Shown piece after piece: positions 26,530-38,526 of a stretch of DNA of 64,000 bases. The DNA lies in the NCBI GenBank assembly GCA_037975125.1, contig CM075852.1:13978011-14042010 (forward strand). The letters run 5' to 3'. A model generated the notes under the pieces. It was not told the origin of the DNA and did not search any database. It was given only the letters and a program-made list of their open reading frames with translations. Made by a program: the position numbers and the translations under genes. Every line of letters begins with the position of its first letter. The stretch's first letter is position 1. The stretch comes from Latrodectus hesperus (taxonomy: Eukaryota; Arthropoda; Arachnida; Araneae; Theridiidae).

Positions 26530-26797
26530 ATAGCTTCCAGTTCTACGGATAGGGAGGTCCTGGGTTCGATTCCCGGTTTGGGCATGAGTGTACTTTCTTT
26601 ATTTATTCTGTCTTTGTCTTTTCCTTGTATGAATGGGTTGTGAATGGTTGCCTACCCTATAAACGGGTCCCTATGGCATGTGTGTACTGAGGAAGTCGAA
26701 TTCCACACGAAAATAGGGCTCAGTTGGAAAAGTGAAGCAGCGCACCCCATGTTGCCAGCCTAGCTGTCACACGACAATGAATGAATAGCTTCCAGTT
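26530..26797 (+). mobile_element. SINE family F with a 13-bp target-site duplication
   Basis: The insertion (about 26,543-26,784) is flanked by identical 13-mers atagcttccagtt at 26,530-26,542 and 26,785-26,797. It begins just upstream of a tRNA B-box (cctgggttcgattcccgg), so the A-box part of the head is missing. It continues with catacaagg-type and gtgtactgaggaagtcg blocks, and ends in an atga-rich tail. A fuller minus-strand copy is at 56,640-56,870. The intact duplication indicates a comparatively recent, 5'-truncated retroposition. Confidence 0.85.
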
Positions 26798-27171
26798 AGC
26801 TTGACTAATTTACAAGCGATGTTAAAAAATGTTGATTAAAGAACTGCAGCAATTATTTCATTAGCATTTATATCATAAATGACCAAATTAAGAAATAACT
26901 TTGAAATTATCAAGGGACTAATATTTTGTTTTCCTTCCATATGCAGTGATTTGGATGTCTTCTTAAAGATTATTAATCTATATATTCACTTCAATAATGA
27001 CCTATATTTGTATTTAAATATTGTTATAAATAAAATGATAAAAATATTAAAATTGAGACCAACCAGTATACAGCTTAATCGCCTAAGGCTGTTTTAAGAT
27101 ATTTTTAGTGTCTACTACATAAATTGTCTCCCGAGAAAACTTTATAGATAAGATACCCTATTCACGTGTGG

Positions 27172-27570
27172 ACAGGGCCTAGTCGCTAGGACATCGGCCT
27201 TCTGTCCAAAAGTGTTGGGTTCTATTCCCAAAGAGGCGACGAGTATATGCCATATACTCGTTCGTTAAATCAGTAGAATCAAAAATCCTGTGGTCGGTCG
27301 TTGAGCAGTTACCATGGATGTAATGGTCTGGAGAAAATTTGCTCCATTTCCAGATCCAAGTCAAAACTGAGGGAGTGTCAAAATCTAGTGGTACCATCTA
27401 TCGGATGAGTCTTAAAGCAAATTCGTATTTTCACTTTCGGTGTCGCATGGACTAGAAAACTCCCAAGCACCCACCCTGAGTCGTTGGTGTATGTGGAAGC
27501 GAGACAACCATCTATCGTAGTTCAACAATGGTTGGAATCACAATAGGGATATCTTAAATTGAAAAATAGT
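27172..27570 (+). mobile_element. tRNA-derived SINE, family A, plus strand
   Basis: The head ggcctagtcgctaggacatc and ttgggttctattccc corresponds to the minus-strand head at 3,586-3,655 (both share ggccttctgtcc). The body shares gagcagttaccatgg, ctgagggagtg and ggtaccatctatcgg with that copy, and ends with ctagaaaactcccaagcacc. A 72-codon minus-strand frame is accidental. Confidence 0.75.
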
Positions 27571-29483
27571 GTCTTGCCATTAGGAAACTAAGATCCTTAT
27601 TATAATTAATAAGTTAAGCAGTTGTTTTGTACTGAGTAAAGATTTTGTTAGAAAGATACCCGTTTCCAGATATTTTTTCGAAAATTTGAGCACACTTTCC
27701 ATAAAATGTTGAGAAACACTATTTTAATACTCTCCTAAAAATTACCAAAAGTAATCCTTTTTTTTTTTCATAAAATGTTTCTCTTCCAATAAAGTTGTTT
27801 AATAAATAAAAAGAAAAAACTAGTAATATAGTTATTAAAAACTACAAAAAGTTTAAATAAGAAATCACCATTAGGATATAAAATTTTAGAACTAAATTAA
27901 AACTAGAAAAACATTATCAGTTTAAAGTTATGCGCAGAATATTTTTACAAATTTCCATTTTTGCCTTAAAACATTTTTTTAATTTATCATAAATAGTTGC
28001 TTATAAAGAAACTCCAATGTTCAAAACCACATGTGAAGATTCCTTAAGCGTTTTCTACACACACACAAGTATTAGATTTGTCATCTTAATCACAAAGTTA
28101 AATTTGGATTATTCAATAAACCCCATAAAAACGAAAACGATCATTAAAGCGCAAAAATAAAAACGAAGCAACTCAACTTCACTCAATGATGGGATACAAC
28201 GTCTTGTTTAAATTGCATTAGTATTTTTATTGCTTTCCGCTTTCATTTAATTTTATTTTGCTTTTCCCCGCTATTATCTTCCTCTATCTCGGTATAAATA
28301 GCCCGGTTTTCTCTTTTAAAAGTTAGCTTATTCCGTCGTTTACTTCTAAAATTACTTTAATTGGTAGTAAAGATCCTTCCATTCTTTGACGTGCCTTGAA
28401 AATTTTTTTGCCAGCCAACTCTTTAATATTCTCAAAGAGAATGTGGTGCGATATTTCCCTGCCAGATAGCGCTCGAGTGCGAAGGAAATTGCTTGGTACG
28501 AGCAGCCATGAAACTGCTCGAGCTATCACGAAAGTTTGGTCTTTGTGTCAGTGGGAAGTAGATAGGATTATTTTTAGGATAACAGAAGGGGAAAAAAACA
28601 TGTGGAGAAAGGTAGTTAATAACTGCACGCTCGTATTAATAAGACCCAGTTAAGAAAACGGAAGCCTATTTTATCTGAAGGCTATTAGATCATTTAATTA
28701 AAGAAAAAATGCATTACAAATAGAATTTTTGATGGTTCGTTTTAACCCTGTATGATCAAATACATGAGAAGAGTTAAAGAAACATTTCAGTTGAAAAAGA
28801 TTATAATGCAAAGTAAATTTTAACTGATTATTTTTATTAATAGCTTGTTATTAATTATTGCCCACTAAGTAACCATTGTATAGTTAAAAACGCATAATAA
28901 TATTACATCACACACACAAACCCTTAGAACACTTTATAAAAATGTTTATCTTAAAGTTAATGCATAATCGAAATATTTGAGTGATTTTCATCTTGTTAAA
29001 TTGGCAAAGATCTTTAAACTCTTGATAACGAATTAATAAAGCGAATTTATAAAATAATAACTTTTAATACATTATAAAAATAGCAACTTTTTATACATTA
29101 TAGAAAATGTTATTAACAATGAAATTTTCAAAATGTATTTCAGTAAAAGTTTTAAATTCAATGAGGAATATGAAACTTCTACAGCTTAATGTGACCATTT
29201 CTCTTCTTCTATATGAATATTCATCAAGAAATATACTTGATGAATTCAACTGGAGATTTTTAAGTAAAAATTATTCAATCGGTTCCATCTTTACTTGTTA
29301 AAATTACTTTGGTATTGGAAGATAGTTATATTACGCGAGCTATTTCTTTACTTTGAATATATCACTATCTAAAAGAAAGAAAAAAAGAAAGATTTAATGT
29401 TGGTGTATGCAAGGTATTAGTCTTAGGTTTTAAAGGAGATTGATTACAAGTATTGCAAACATTAATTTAGAAGGATCAGATTT
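27571..29483. other. Intergenic DNA, AT-rich
   Basis: It includes a TATA-box-like site (28,293) and a mildly GC-richer stretch at 28,320-28,650 with overlapping open frames of 68 codons (minus) and 85 codons (plus). Neither has a recognisable domain. Confidence 0.45.
28293..28301 (+). promoter_or_regulatory. TATA-box-like site
   Basis: TATAAATAG sits in a GC-flanked context (ggtataaatagcccgg), the classical strong TATA configuration. It lies 95-100 bases upstream of an 85-codon open frame (28,396-28,653, plus) that I cannot identify. In DNA this AT-rich, single TATA matches are weak evidence; the GC flanks are what make this one stand out. Confidence 0.3.
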
Positions 29484-29886
29484 ACTGTACGGTCACCCTT
29501 GGCGCGTGTTTTTTTGGCGACAAATTTGGTGAACATTTTTACTGGAAAGCCAGCAAACTAGTATTTTGGCAACCCTATTTGTCATTAATTTCTCATGAAT
29601 ATTTACCGATTTAAATTCATTAATATAAAATTTAATCAAAAAAACGTATGGATAATTTAACTTATCAACTTTATTATTTTACCATTGATGTTTGAAATCT
29701 ATAAATTTGCGTTTTTTGTTAATTTTGTAAAATTATTTGAGCATATTGTTAGATACCAACAATGTATGAAATATTTGTCACTATTTCAGCCATTTTCCTC
29801 CCGCCATTTTTCCCGATTGGAAATTCGTCATGCGGTCACCTTTGGCGACTTTTTGAAAATTTCACCAAGGGTGACCGTACGGTGAA
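29484..29886. mobile_element. Foldback/MITE-like element with inverted termini
   Basis: The left end gtacggtcacccttgg (29,487-29,502) is the exact reverse complement of the right end ccaagggtgaccgtac (29,865-29,880). Near the right end there is an additional inner copy gcggtcacctttggcg (29,832), so the right terminus alone forms a hairpin. The left end likewise carries ttttttggcgac. The interior is AT-rich and non-coding. The motif style (gtac-ccttgg followed by tttttggcgat) resembles the elements at 37,089 and 38,527. Confidence 0.65.
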
Positions 29887-31307
29887 ATTCTTCCATTTAA
29901 AATTCTATTAATTAATGAAATATTTATAAAAATTTAAAGTATCCTTGCCGATTTAAACTAACTATAAAATGGAAATTCCATCTTGTCCTTTTTATTTTGG
30001 TTTTCCTTCTGTCCTATTGTCAACGTGTTGATGGCTTGAATCCATGGAAGACAGCTTCTCAAACCGATGCTATACAGGAAATCGTTTTATTAACAAAATG
30101 AACTTCGACACTATCCTTTGACATTCGATGATGAACTTTCCCTTTTTTGTTGCTTGGCGCAGCTTGTCCATTCTTGGACCTTGCGCCATTAAACTCAACC
30201 TTGTTTTTTGCCCCTCGACGAATGTGATTTGAAGGCAGGCAGCAAATTCGTCGACAAGTAGAATTCACGACGCTGTCTCAATACGACTTCGTAAGTAATT
30301 ATGTGTCACGTAGATGAAGTGTTTTCTGACGTCATGGCTATTTTAAACCAATGAGAACTGTAATGAAGGGATGCAGCCATCAACTGGAGAGAGAAAGAAA
30401 CAACCACTTTAAGGTTAATAAAAATACACGCAATTAAATTTTCTCTGCAGCAAGATTTAATGTTGATTTGAAGTACAAAATATCGCATGTCCTTATAAAC
30501 TATAATAAAAAACATAGGAAAGCGGGAATGAAGAATACCGTATAAAATCACAATATAATTGGTATAAGTAATAATGCGTCACATTTGTATTTAAAAAGGT
30601 AAATGTATAAAAATGCAGTTACCTTTTTTAATCATTAATTCCGATTGACTAGCGAAAAAATAGTGAAACATGTTTTCATCACTCCAATTATTAAAAAATT
30701 TCGTTTAGCGCATTTTTTCAAAAATACTATTAAAATTGCTGCAATAATGTAGCCTAAATTTTTGTTTTAAGTATATAAAGATTATTAATTTTTTAAGCTT
30801 ATTGAATATATATAAGATAGCCTAGAGAATAAATTGCTATGGGAAGATGTATCCAGATGTCATTGGCGACGATTAAAAAGAATATTTAATATTTATATTC
30901 TGGTGGAAAATATGTATCATTTATAATTGCTTTCGACAGAACATGATTATTCAATAAACAAAGAATGTGTAATCGTATACACAACTTCCTTCGAATTAAT
31001 TTTCAACAAATATGCTATTGTTCTTCAATATTAGAATGTTATTATCGAATTTATTTACTCGAATGTTTTATTATTGTTGCAGTTATTTTACTGTTAAGTA
31101 TAGTTTTTGTTCATGAGCAATTCCATAGAATTTAAGAGTATATTCTCAGTTTATAGAAAAGTTTTCATGTTTCTAGAAATACGTAATGCACTATCTTCCT
31201 TTTTAGCTATATTTAGCAAATCCATAAAACTGCAGTATTTAATCTTTCATATGGGAAATGTAAACAAGTATAACGGTATTTTAGAATTCTATTATATATG
31301 TAATATA
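29887..31307. other. AT-rich intergenic DNA
   Basis: A GC-richer minus-strand open frame of 69 codons (30,059-30,268) is basic and has no domain I recognise. It could be an exon fragment but is unsupported. Nothing else is seen. Confidence 0.45.
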
Positions 31308-32556
31308 CACTACTGGCCATTAAAATTGCTACACCAGGAAAGCGGCACACCACACACGTGAAATTTGCATGACAGGTAGAACTTGCAGTGATATGCAAAT
31401 GATTAGATTTTCAGCATTCATGCAAAGCATTCATGTAATGCAGGCGACAGTAGCGGCATCTACAATGTGTATAAAACCAGAGATTTGTCTGCAGTTTTCT
31501 CATACTCAATTTCCGCTTAAACGTTGTTTTCGACAAAGGAAGATGCTGTAATGCCTCGTGTAAGAAGAAGAAATGCCTATCAGCACGTGTCTGACTTTGA
31601 TCGAGGAAGGATTATAGCCTACCGGGATTGCGGTTTATCGTACCGCAATATTGCTGCTCGCGTCGGTCGAGACCCCATGACTGTTAGCAGAATATGGAAT
31701 CGATGGGTTCAGGACAATCATACGGAACGTCATGCAGGATCTCAGCAACCCCCCATCACTAACAGCAGAGAAGACAGACATCTTATCCGCATGGTCACAA
31801 GGGATCGTACAGCCACGTCACGAACCCTGAGTCGAGAAATGGAGTCATTTGCAAGGTAACAAGTTTCTGCTCGAGCAGTTCGACGACGTTTGCAGCAGCA
31901 TGGATTGTCTGCTTGGCGACCATGGCTTCGGCTACCATTGACGCTGCGTCACAGACAGGAGCGCCTTCAATGGTGTGATCAGCGACGAATTTGGACGCGG
32001 GAATGGCGTCACGTCATCTTTACAGATGAATCTCGGTTCTGCATACAGGACCATGATGGCCACATCCGTGTTTGGAGGCATCGTGGAGAACGCGCATTGC
32101 CAGCTTGCATTGGGCATCGCCATACTGGCCCATCTGCTGGAGTGATGGTATGGGGTGCCATTGGAAACACGTCTCGATCACCTCTTGTTCGCATTACCGG
32201 TTTTTTGAACAGCAACCGTTACTTTTCCGATGTGTTAAGGCCCGTGGCTCTGCCCTATCTTCGAGGCCTCCCTAATGCTTTGTTTCAACAGGATAATGCA
32301 CGACCGCATGTTGCCCGTACTGTTCTGAACTTCCTTGATACAGAACAGATTCGACTGTTACCCTGGCCAGCACGTTCTCGTGATCTGTCACCAATTGAGA
32401 ACATGTGGCTCTGGGTACTGATTTCTCAAGATCTATACATCCTAATTTCCTGTAAATCTAATCACTTGTTCTTTCCACTATAATGTATGTGTCCAATAAA
32501 TATCGTTCTGTTATTTGCATTCCTTCTTGGTGTAGCAATTTTAATGGCCAGTAGTG
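31308..32556 (+). mobile_element. Tc1/mariner transposon copy 1 (DD34E), defective
   Basis: The 29-bp terminal inverted repeats are perfect: they begin cactactggccattaaa at 31,308 and end with the complement at 32,556. Both ends abut TA (31,306-31,307 and 32,557-32,558), the Tc1/mariner target duplication. The element is 1,249 bp, about 150 bp shorter than copy 2 at 41,535. The missing piece lies inside the transposase C-terminal coding part. A TATA-like tataaaa precedes the transposase start. Confidence 0.95.
31551..32483 (+). pseudogene. Tc1-like transposase, broken by a nonsense codon and C-terminal deletion
   Basis: The transposase cuts and pastes its own element at TA sites. From the ATG at 31,551 the N-terminal part has the basic MPRVRRRNAYQ start and a helix-turn-helix region (DRGRIIAYRDCGLSYRNIA) for end binding. 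A TAA at 31,857 interrupts the frame where copy 2 has CAA (Gln). Past it, the same frame stays open and carries the catalytic triad: TDESRF, QQDNARPH and SPIENMW, with 34 residues between the second Asp and the Glu (DD34E). Right after ENMW a deletion of about 150 bp, relative to copy 2, removes the last ~50-60 residues and the frame reads into former 3' non-coding bases. Not functional. Confidence 0.92.
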
Positions 32557-33479
32557 TATATATATACATGTCATAAACATTTACATTAATTAATAATGTA
32601 AATGCTTACAATTATTTAGAATAACATAGGTTGCCATAACAGTATATTTGGAGATTATCTGGCGATTAATTGCAATTCTCCCCATAACTCAAAAAGATTA
32701 AATTCTAAGATAGTTTTCCTATATCAGAAATTTTTTTGCTGGATTTTGCTTTTTATATACAAAATTTTATATGCTTGTGTGGTGCAAAATTTTAATAAAA
32801 TACTAAAATGGGAGCTGAAATGGAAAGTTGTATCGTAAAACAAAGAAAACGTATCTTTAGACCACCTTATATAAAAATTGGTGAATCGGTAAAATCCTAG
32901 TATACGTAACTCGTTTGATGCGGTTTTCAAAAATGTCGCCAACATTGAAATTCATGCGTTTCATGACCATCAGCATATCCTAGCATTTCATAGTCAAAAA
33001 AAATTGTGAATATCAAAATAAAAGTACATAAACCTACATACAATTCGGATCTTAATGTCGCCAAATCCATCGCGCACAGAGACTGGTATAAAGTCTTTTA
33101 TTTTTCTGTACCGCCGAAGTATTATTTAAAAGTAAAAGCACAATAATTTCAATCTTGGAAAATTTCTAATTAATTATAAGTTAACTATGAATTTGACTTT
33201 CTTATACAAGTTGTTACTCAAAATCTATATATGCTCTTTGTAATTCTTTAATTTAGAAAATAGTATTTTATTTTCAACTCCAAATTTTTATTTTATAACT
33301 TAATAAACGACATTATTACGAGAAAATTTTGATATTAGACCAAATTTTGTCCTTTTTTGTTATATCTTTATTATTTTAATTTTAAAATGCTTTGATTATA
33401 CAATAATCATTAATATATTTCATTGATTACGTAATTACTATCCTTTCAATTTAATCATTCTAAAGTAGTTTCCTGGTAT
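32557..33479. other. AT-rich intergenic DNA
   Basis: No feature recognised between the transposon and the satellite array. Confidence 0.5.
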
Positions 33480-35925
33480 CTTTATAAATTGCGTTATAAC
33501 ATCTAAATAAATTTTATGTATGACATCTAACATGGAATTTTTATAGTTTATTTCATGTAAGGCATCTAACATATAATTTCTTTTTTATAAATTGCATTAT
33601 AACATCTAAATAAATTTCGTGTCTGACATCTAACATGGAATTTTTATAGTTTATTTCGTGAAAGACATCTAACATATAATTTCTTTTTAATAAATTGCAT
33701 TATAACATCTAAATAAATTTCGTGTCTGACATCTAACACGGAATTTTTATAGTTTATTTCGTGTAAGACATCTAACATATAATTTCTTTTTAATAAATTG
33801 CATTATAACATCTAAATAAATTTCGTGTCTGACATCTAACATGGAATTTTTATAGTTTATTTCGTGAAAGACATCTAACATATAATTTCTTTTTAATAAA
33901 TTGCATTATAACATCTAAATAAATTTCGTGTCTGACATCTAACACGGAATTTTTATAGTTTATTTCGTGTAAGACATCTAACATATAATTTCTTTTTAAT
34001 AAATTGCATTATAACATCTAAATAAATTTCGTGTCTGACATCTAACATGGAATTTTTATAGTTTATTTCGTGAAAGACGTCTAACATATAATTTCTTTTT
34101 AATAAATTGCATTATAACATCTAAATAAATTTCGTGTCTGACATCTAACACAGAATTTTTATAGTTTATTTCGTGTAAGACATCTAACATATAATTTCTT
34201 TTTAATAAATTGTATTATAACATCTAAATAAATTTCGTGTCTGACATCTAACATGGAATTTTTATAGTTTATTTCGTGAAAGACGTCTAACATATAATTT
34301 CTTTTTAATAAATTGCATTATAACATCTAAATAAATTTCGTGTCTGACATCTAACATGGAATTTTTATAGTTTATTTCGTGAAAGACGTCTAACATATAA
34401 TTTCTTTTTAATAAATTGCATTATAACATCTAAATAAATTTCGTGTCTGACATCTAACACGGAATTTTTATAGTTTATTTCGTGAAAGACATCTAACATA
34501 TAATTTCTTTTTAATAAATTGCATTATAACATCTAAATAAATTTCGTGTCTGACATCTAACACGGAATTTTTATAGTTTATTTCGTGTAAGACATCTAAC
34601 ATATAATTTCTTTTAATAAATTGCATTATAACATCTAAATAAATTTCGTGTCTGACATCTAACATGGAATTTTTATAGTTTATTTCGTGAAAGACATCTA
34701 ACATATAATTTCTTTTTAATAAATTGCATTATAACATCTAAATAAATTTCGTGTCTGACATCTAACACGGAATTTTTATAGTTTATTTCGTGTAAGACAT
34801 CTAACATATAATTTCTTTTTAATAAATTGCATTATAACATCTAAATAAATTTCGTGTCTGACATCTAACATGGAATTTTTATAGTTTATTTCGTGTAAGA
34901 CATCTAACATATAATTTCTTTTTAATAAATTGCATTATAACATCTAAATAAATTTCGTGTCTGACATCTAACATGGAATTTTTATAGTTTATTTCATGTA
35001 AGACATCTAACATATAATTTCTTTTTTATAAATTGTATTATAACATCTAAATAAATTTCGTGTATGACATCTAACATGGAATTTTTATAGTTTATTTCAT
35101 GTAAGACATCTAACATATAATTTCTTTTTTATAAATTGCATTATAACATCTAAATAAATTTCGTGTCTGACATCTAACATGGAATTTTTATAGTTTATTT
35201 CGTGTAAGACATCTAACATATAATTTCTTTTTAATAAATTGCATTATAACATCTAAATAAATTTCGTGTCTGACATCTAACATGGAATTTTTATAGTTTA
35301 TTTCGTGTAAGACATCTAACATATAATTTCTTTTTAATAAATTGCATTATAACATCTAAATAAATTTCGTGTCTGACATCTAACATGGAATTTTTATAGT
35401 TTATTTCGTGTAAGACATCTAACATATAATTTCTTTTTAATAAATTGCATTATAACATCTAAATAAATTTCGTGTCTGACATCTAACATGGAATTTTTAT
35501 AGTTTATTTCGTGTAAGACATCTAACATATAATTTCTTTTTAATAAATTGCATTATAACATCTAAATAAATTTCGTGTCTGACATCTAACATGGAATTTT
35601 TATAGTTTATTTCGTGTAAGACATCTAACATATAATTTCTTTTTAATAAATTGCATTATAACATCTAAATAAATTTCGTGTCTGACATCTAACATGGAAT
35701 TTTTATAGTTTATTTCGTGTAAGACATCTAACATATAATTTCTTTTTAATAAATTGCATTATAAGATCAAAATAAATTTCGTGTATGACATCTAACATGG
35801 AATTTTTATAGTTTATTTCGTGTAAGATATCTAACATATAATTTCTTTTTAATAAATTGCATTATAACATCTAAATAAATTTCGTGTATGACATCTAGCG
35901 TTGAATTTTACAATTAATTTCACGT
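33480..35925. repeat. Satellite array, 103-bp unit, ~24 copies
   Basis: The anchor attgcattataacatctaa recurs every 103 bases from 33,491 (as gcgtt) to 35,859. One unit near 34,611 lacks a T. Each unit is internally duplicated: two halves (39 and 64 bases) both begin tttcgtgt(ct/aa)gacatctaacat. Units near the left alternate between two variants (catgg with gaaag, and cacgg with gtaag), giving a 206-bp higher-order period. The right part is homogeneous (catgg with gtaag). Edge units are more diverged. Minus-strand frames of the MLDVRHEIYLDV type through the array are artefacts, since 103 is not a multiple of three. Confidence 0.97.
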
Positions 35926-37088
35926 TTTAATGCCAAATGATTCTCAGCATATTCAGATTTTATCAACTAAACAAATTTATAACAATATTAAAATAAATGA
36001 AATTTATTGTTTTTTGATATTTAGACTAGATTAAAATTATACTATGACTTATTATACTGTGACTTAAATCAGCTTAATTATGCTCTGACTACACTATGAC
36101 TTAAATCATCAAAATAAAATTTAAGAAAGGAACATTTCCCATTTCTAGGGTATTATTTCATATTACTATCATATATTTCAAAATTAGAACTAAATAACAA
36201 GTTAAATATCAAATAATTAATTAGTAACTGTAAATTCGATGAAAGTAAAATTTTTTACAGCAGCTTATTTATGAAATTTTTAAATCTTTACAACAATTCT
36301 TAAATTATCAATAACAGGCCAGTAAAATACCATCAAGAAATATACTTCCAATACTTAATTTTTAAGTGTTTATTTTTATTATATATTAGATAAAGACTAG
36401 CTTTTTCATTTTCCTTAAGAAAAATGAAAAAAATCATTGTGATTCTATATTATTAAAAATTATTTTTGAAATCGAAGAATTAGCTATAAGTAATTCAATT
36501 AAAGATCTCTTTTTACTCAAACATAGATTACATGCATCATACAACTGATAATAGTATCTATAATTTAATTAATTCAGCTCATTAATTTTTAACTAATGTT
36601 ACAGAAATGTGCATATACGCATCTTGCAGCCAATAAGTACGACATTTAGCTATAAGTAGTATAACTGTTACTCAAATTTGGTTTGCCGCATTAGAAACGG
36701 GTGCTAATTATTTAAAATACATTAAACAGAAATGAAATTTTGCTCCATTTTGATGAATTAGATGCTTTTACTTCATTTCAGTACCCAAACGATTAATACT
36801 ACTTCATCAAAGAAAAATGTGTACATTTCAGAAAATGAATCGTAGCTCATATTTATTTTCAATTTCCTTCTAGAAAGTAAACAGGCAGTTTCGTCCGCAA
36901 GTATCCGATGACGTCATATGCAAATATTTAATTATAACGCTCATGCTCCATTTATAATTCAAATTCAAGATCATATAAGGATCTTAAATCGATATGTTTT
37001 GAGCATTTTGAGAAAAAAAACTAATTTTTTATACGCGGTATTTAAAAGAGCGTAACATTCATTAATTAATCAGGTAACAGTTAACGTA
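35926..37088. other. AT-rich intergenic DNA
   Basis: A CRE palindrome followed by an octamer-like ATGCAAAT (around 36,909-36,925) stands out. A short iteration of actatgacttaaatca occurs near 36,040-36,110. No gene. Confidence 0.5.
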
Positions 37089-37260
37089 CGAGTACCCTTT
37101 GATTTTTTTGGCGATTTTTTATGCAAATATAGGTGCCAAGATGTGAATAACATTATAGAAACTCTAAAGCCGTGTTATTTAAAGCTCTGAAAATAATAAG
37201 GTTACGAAAACTTAAAGTTTATCGCCAATTATTTTGCCAAACCCGTATTTTCACCGAACT
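37089..37260. mobile_element. Short MITE, copy 1 of the gtaccc family
   Basis: The left part gagtaccctttgattttttt is followed by ggcgat and gtgccaagatgtgaataac. The right part has aaacttaaagtttatcgcc, ttgccaaacccgt and caccgaactca. The order and length (about 170 bp) match the copy at 38,527. Terminal inverted symmetry is visible (ttttttggcgat against atcgccaattattttgcc). Non-coding. Confidence 0.7.
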
Positions 37261-38526
37261 CACAAATCAATCAAAAATACCAAAGTAAATTTAACTCTGA
37301 ATATTCTGATAATTTTAAAAGGAAATGAAGTTGCTGAACTTTTTAACTATTTTTATATCTTAATAAAAATAGTTTTCAGAGACTATTGTATACATTAACT
37401 TGCCTTCAAGATAAGATAATTCGCTACACGAGAGAGATCATAAAATCTTATAAATCTTTAGGATAACTTAAAACTAATTGTAAGTAATTGTTGGCAGTAT
37501 TCAACACTATATTACAACTCAACTCTCTTGTTTAATATCGTTTGCAGAAGTAGAGATTCGTTTGAATTTAAGTGTTCATTTTTCATCCATTTAATGAGCA
37601 TCGCCGTGAATTAAAATGCTGAGTTGCAAAATTTATTTCGTCCATTACTTAATCACCAAGAATTTACTGTCAAAGGTAAATGTCAATGTTCTACTCATTT
37701 ATCGCTAATATTTAATTTATATATTGGGATTTTTAGATAGGTAGCCATTACTTTAGGGTTCCCCTCAGTTATCAATTAATATAAGTATGACTTGGATATA
37801 ATGTAAAACTAGTATATTGTTTATTAAAATTGGTAAAAATGCCTATTTAAAAAAGGATATATTTAAAAATTATTATTTTTAAATTAAATCAAAAAAATCA
37901 CCAATTTTCTCCAAGAGGCACCCTATAGTATGTTTTTCCCTTTTTAGACTACTTTTTGTTTTTCACAAAAGGTATTTTGAAGGTATTTCATATTTTAAAT
38001 ATATTTTCTTAAGGAGCTCAAAATTCTGAAACACTATTTTGAACATTCACCTAAAATAGTATTCTGAATTACGAGTTTTAAAGGGAAGAAACAAACACTG
38101 CAGTTCAGAGGGCGCCCGAAATTTGGTTCTTTCTCCGTCATTTGCTACGAAGCAATAAAGAATGAAATTTTTCCATAATTTGTTTTTTTATTTTAATATT
38201 TGGCTTTTTATTGAATTATCATTGTTGCCAAAAAATGCAGCATTATTTCTTCAAATTGTAGAATTTATATTTGGTCAAAATTTGTAAAGTCGATATTGAC
38301 TTTTATTAATACTAATGAACTTTTATTAAGAACACTCGTTAAAGTCCCGACTCAATAAAATAACAACAATGCAAAATCAGAACGTAAAATTGTGACATCG
38401 CAAATGTAAAATTAATGCGCTGAAATTTCAAATACAATTAAAAATTAATATCAGAGAGTCACTCTGAAATATAAATTTCTATATTTACGTAAGAATTCAA
38501 AAAATAAAATGGTAAAAGCTTGCAAT
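37261..38526. other. AT-rich intergenic DNA
   Basis: Nothing supported. Confidence 0.5.

Noticed and set aside
28323..28653. Overlapping 68- and 85-codon frames next to a TATA-like site
   Set aside because: Both strands are open in the same GC-richer patch, with no domain. The TATA site is noted separately at low confidence.
30059..30268. 69-codon basic minus-strand frame
   Set aside because: It lacks a recognisable domain, splice context or second copy; I could not support it as an exon.
31932..32275. Additional frames of 63-68 codons on both strands inside the transposon
   Set aside because: Shadows of the transposase frame.
34468..34704. 78-codon minus-strand frame with repeated MLDVRHEIYLDV
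   Set aside because: It is satellite DNA. The 103-bp period shifts frame each unit, so no long frame persists.
33480..35925. CRISPR-like array (regular repeats)
   Set aside because: There are no unique spacers. The whole 103-bp unit repeats, and the context is eukaryotic.
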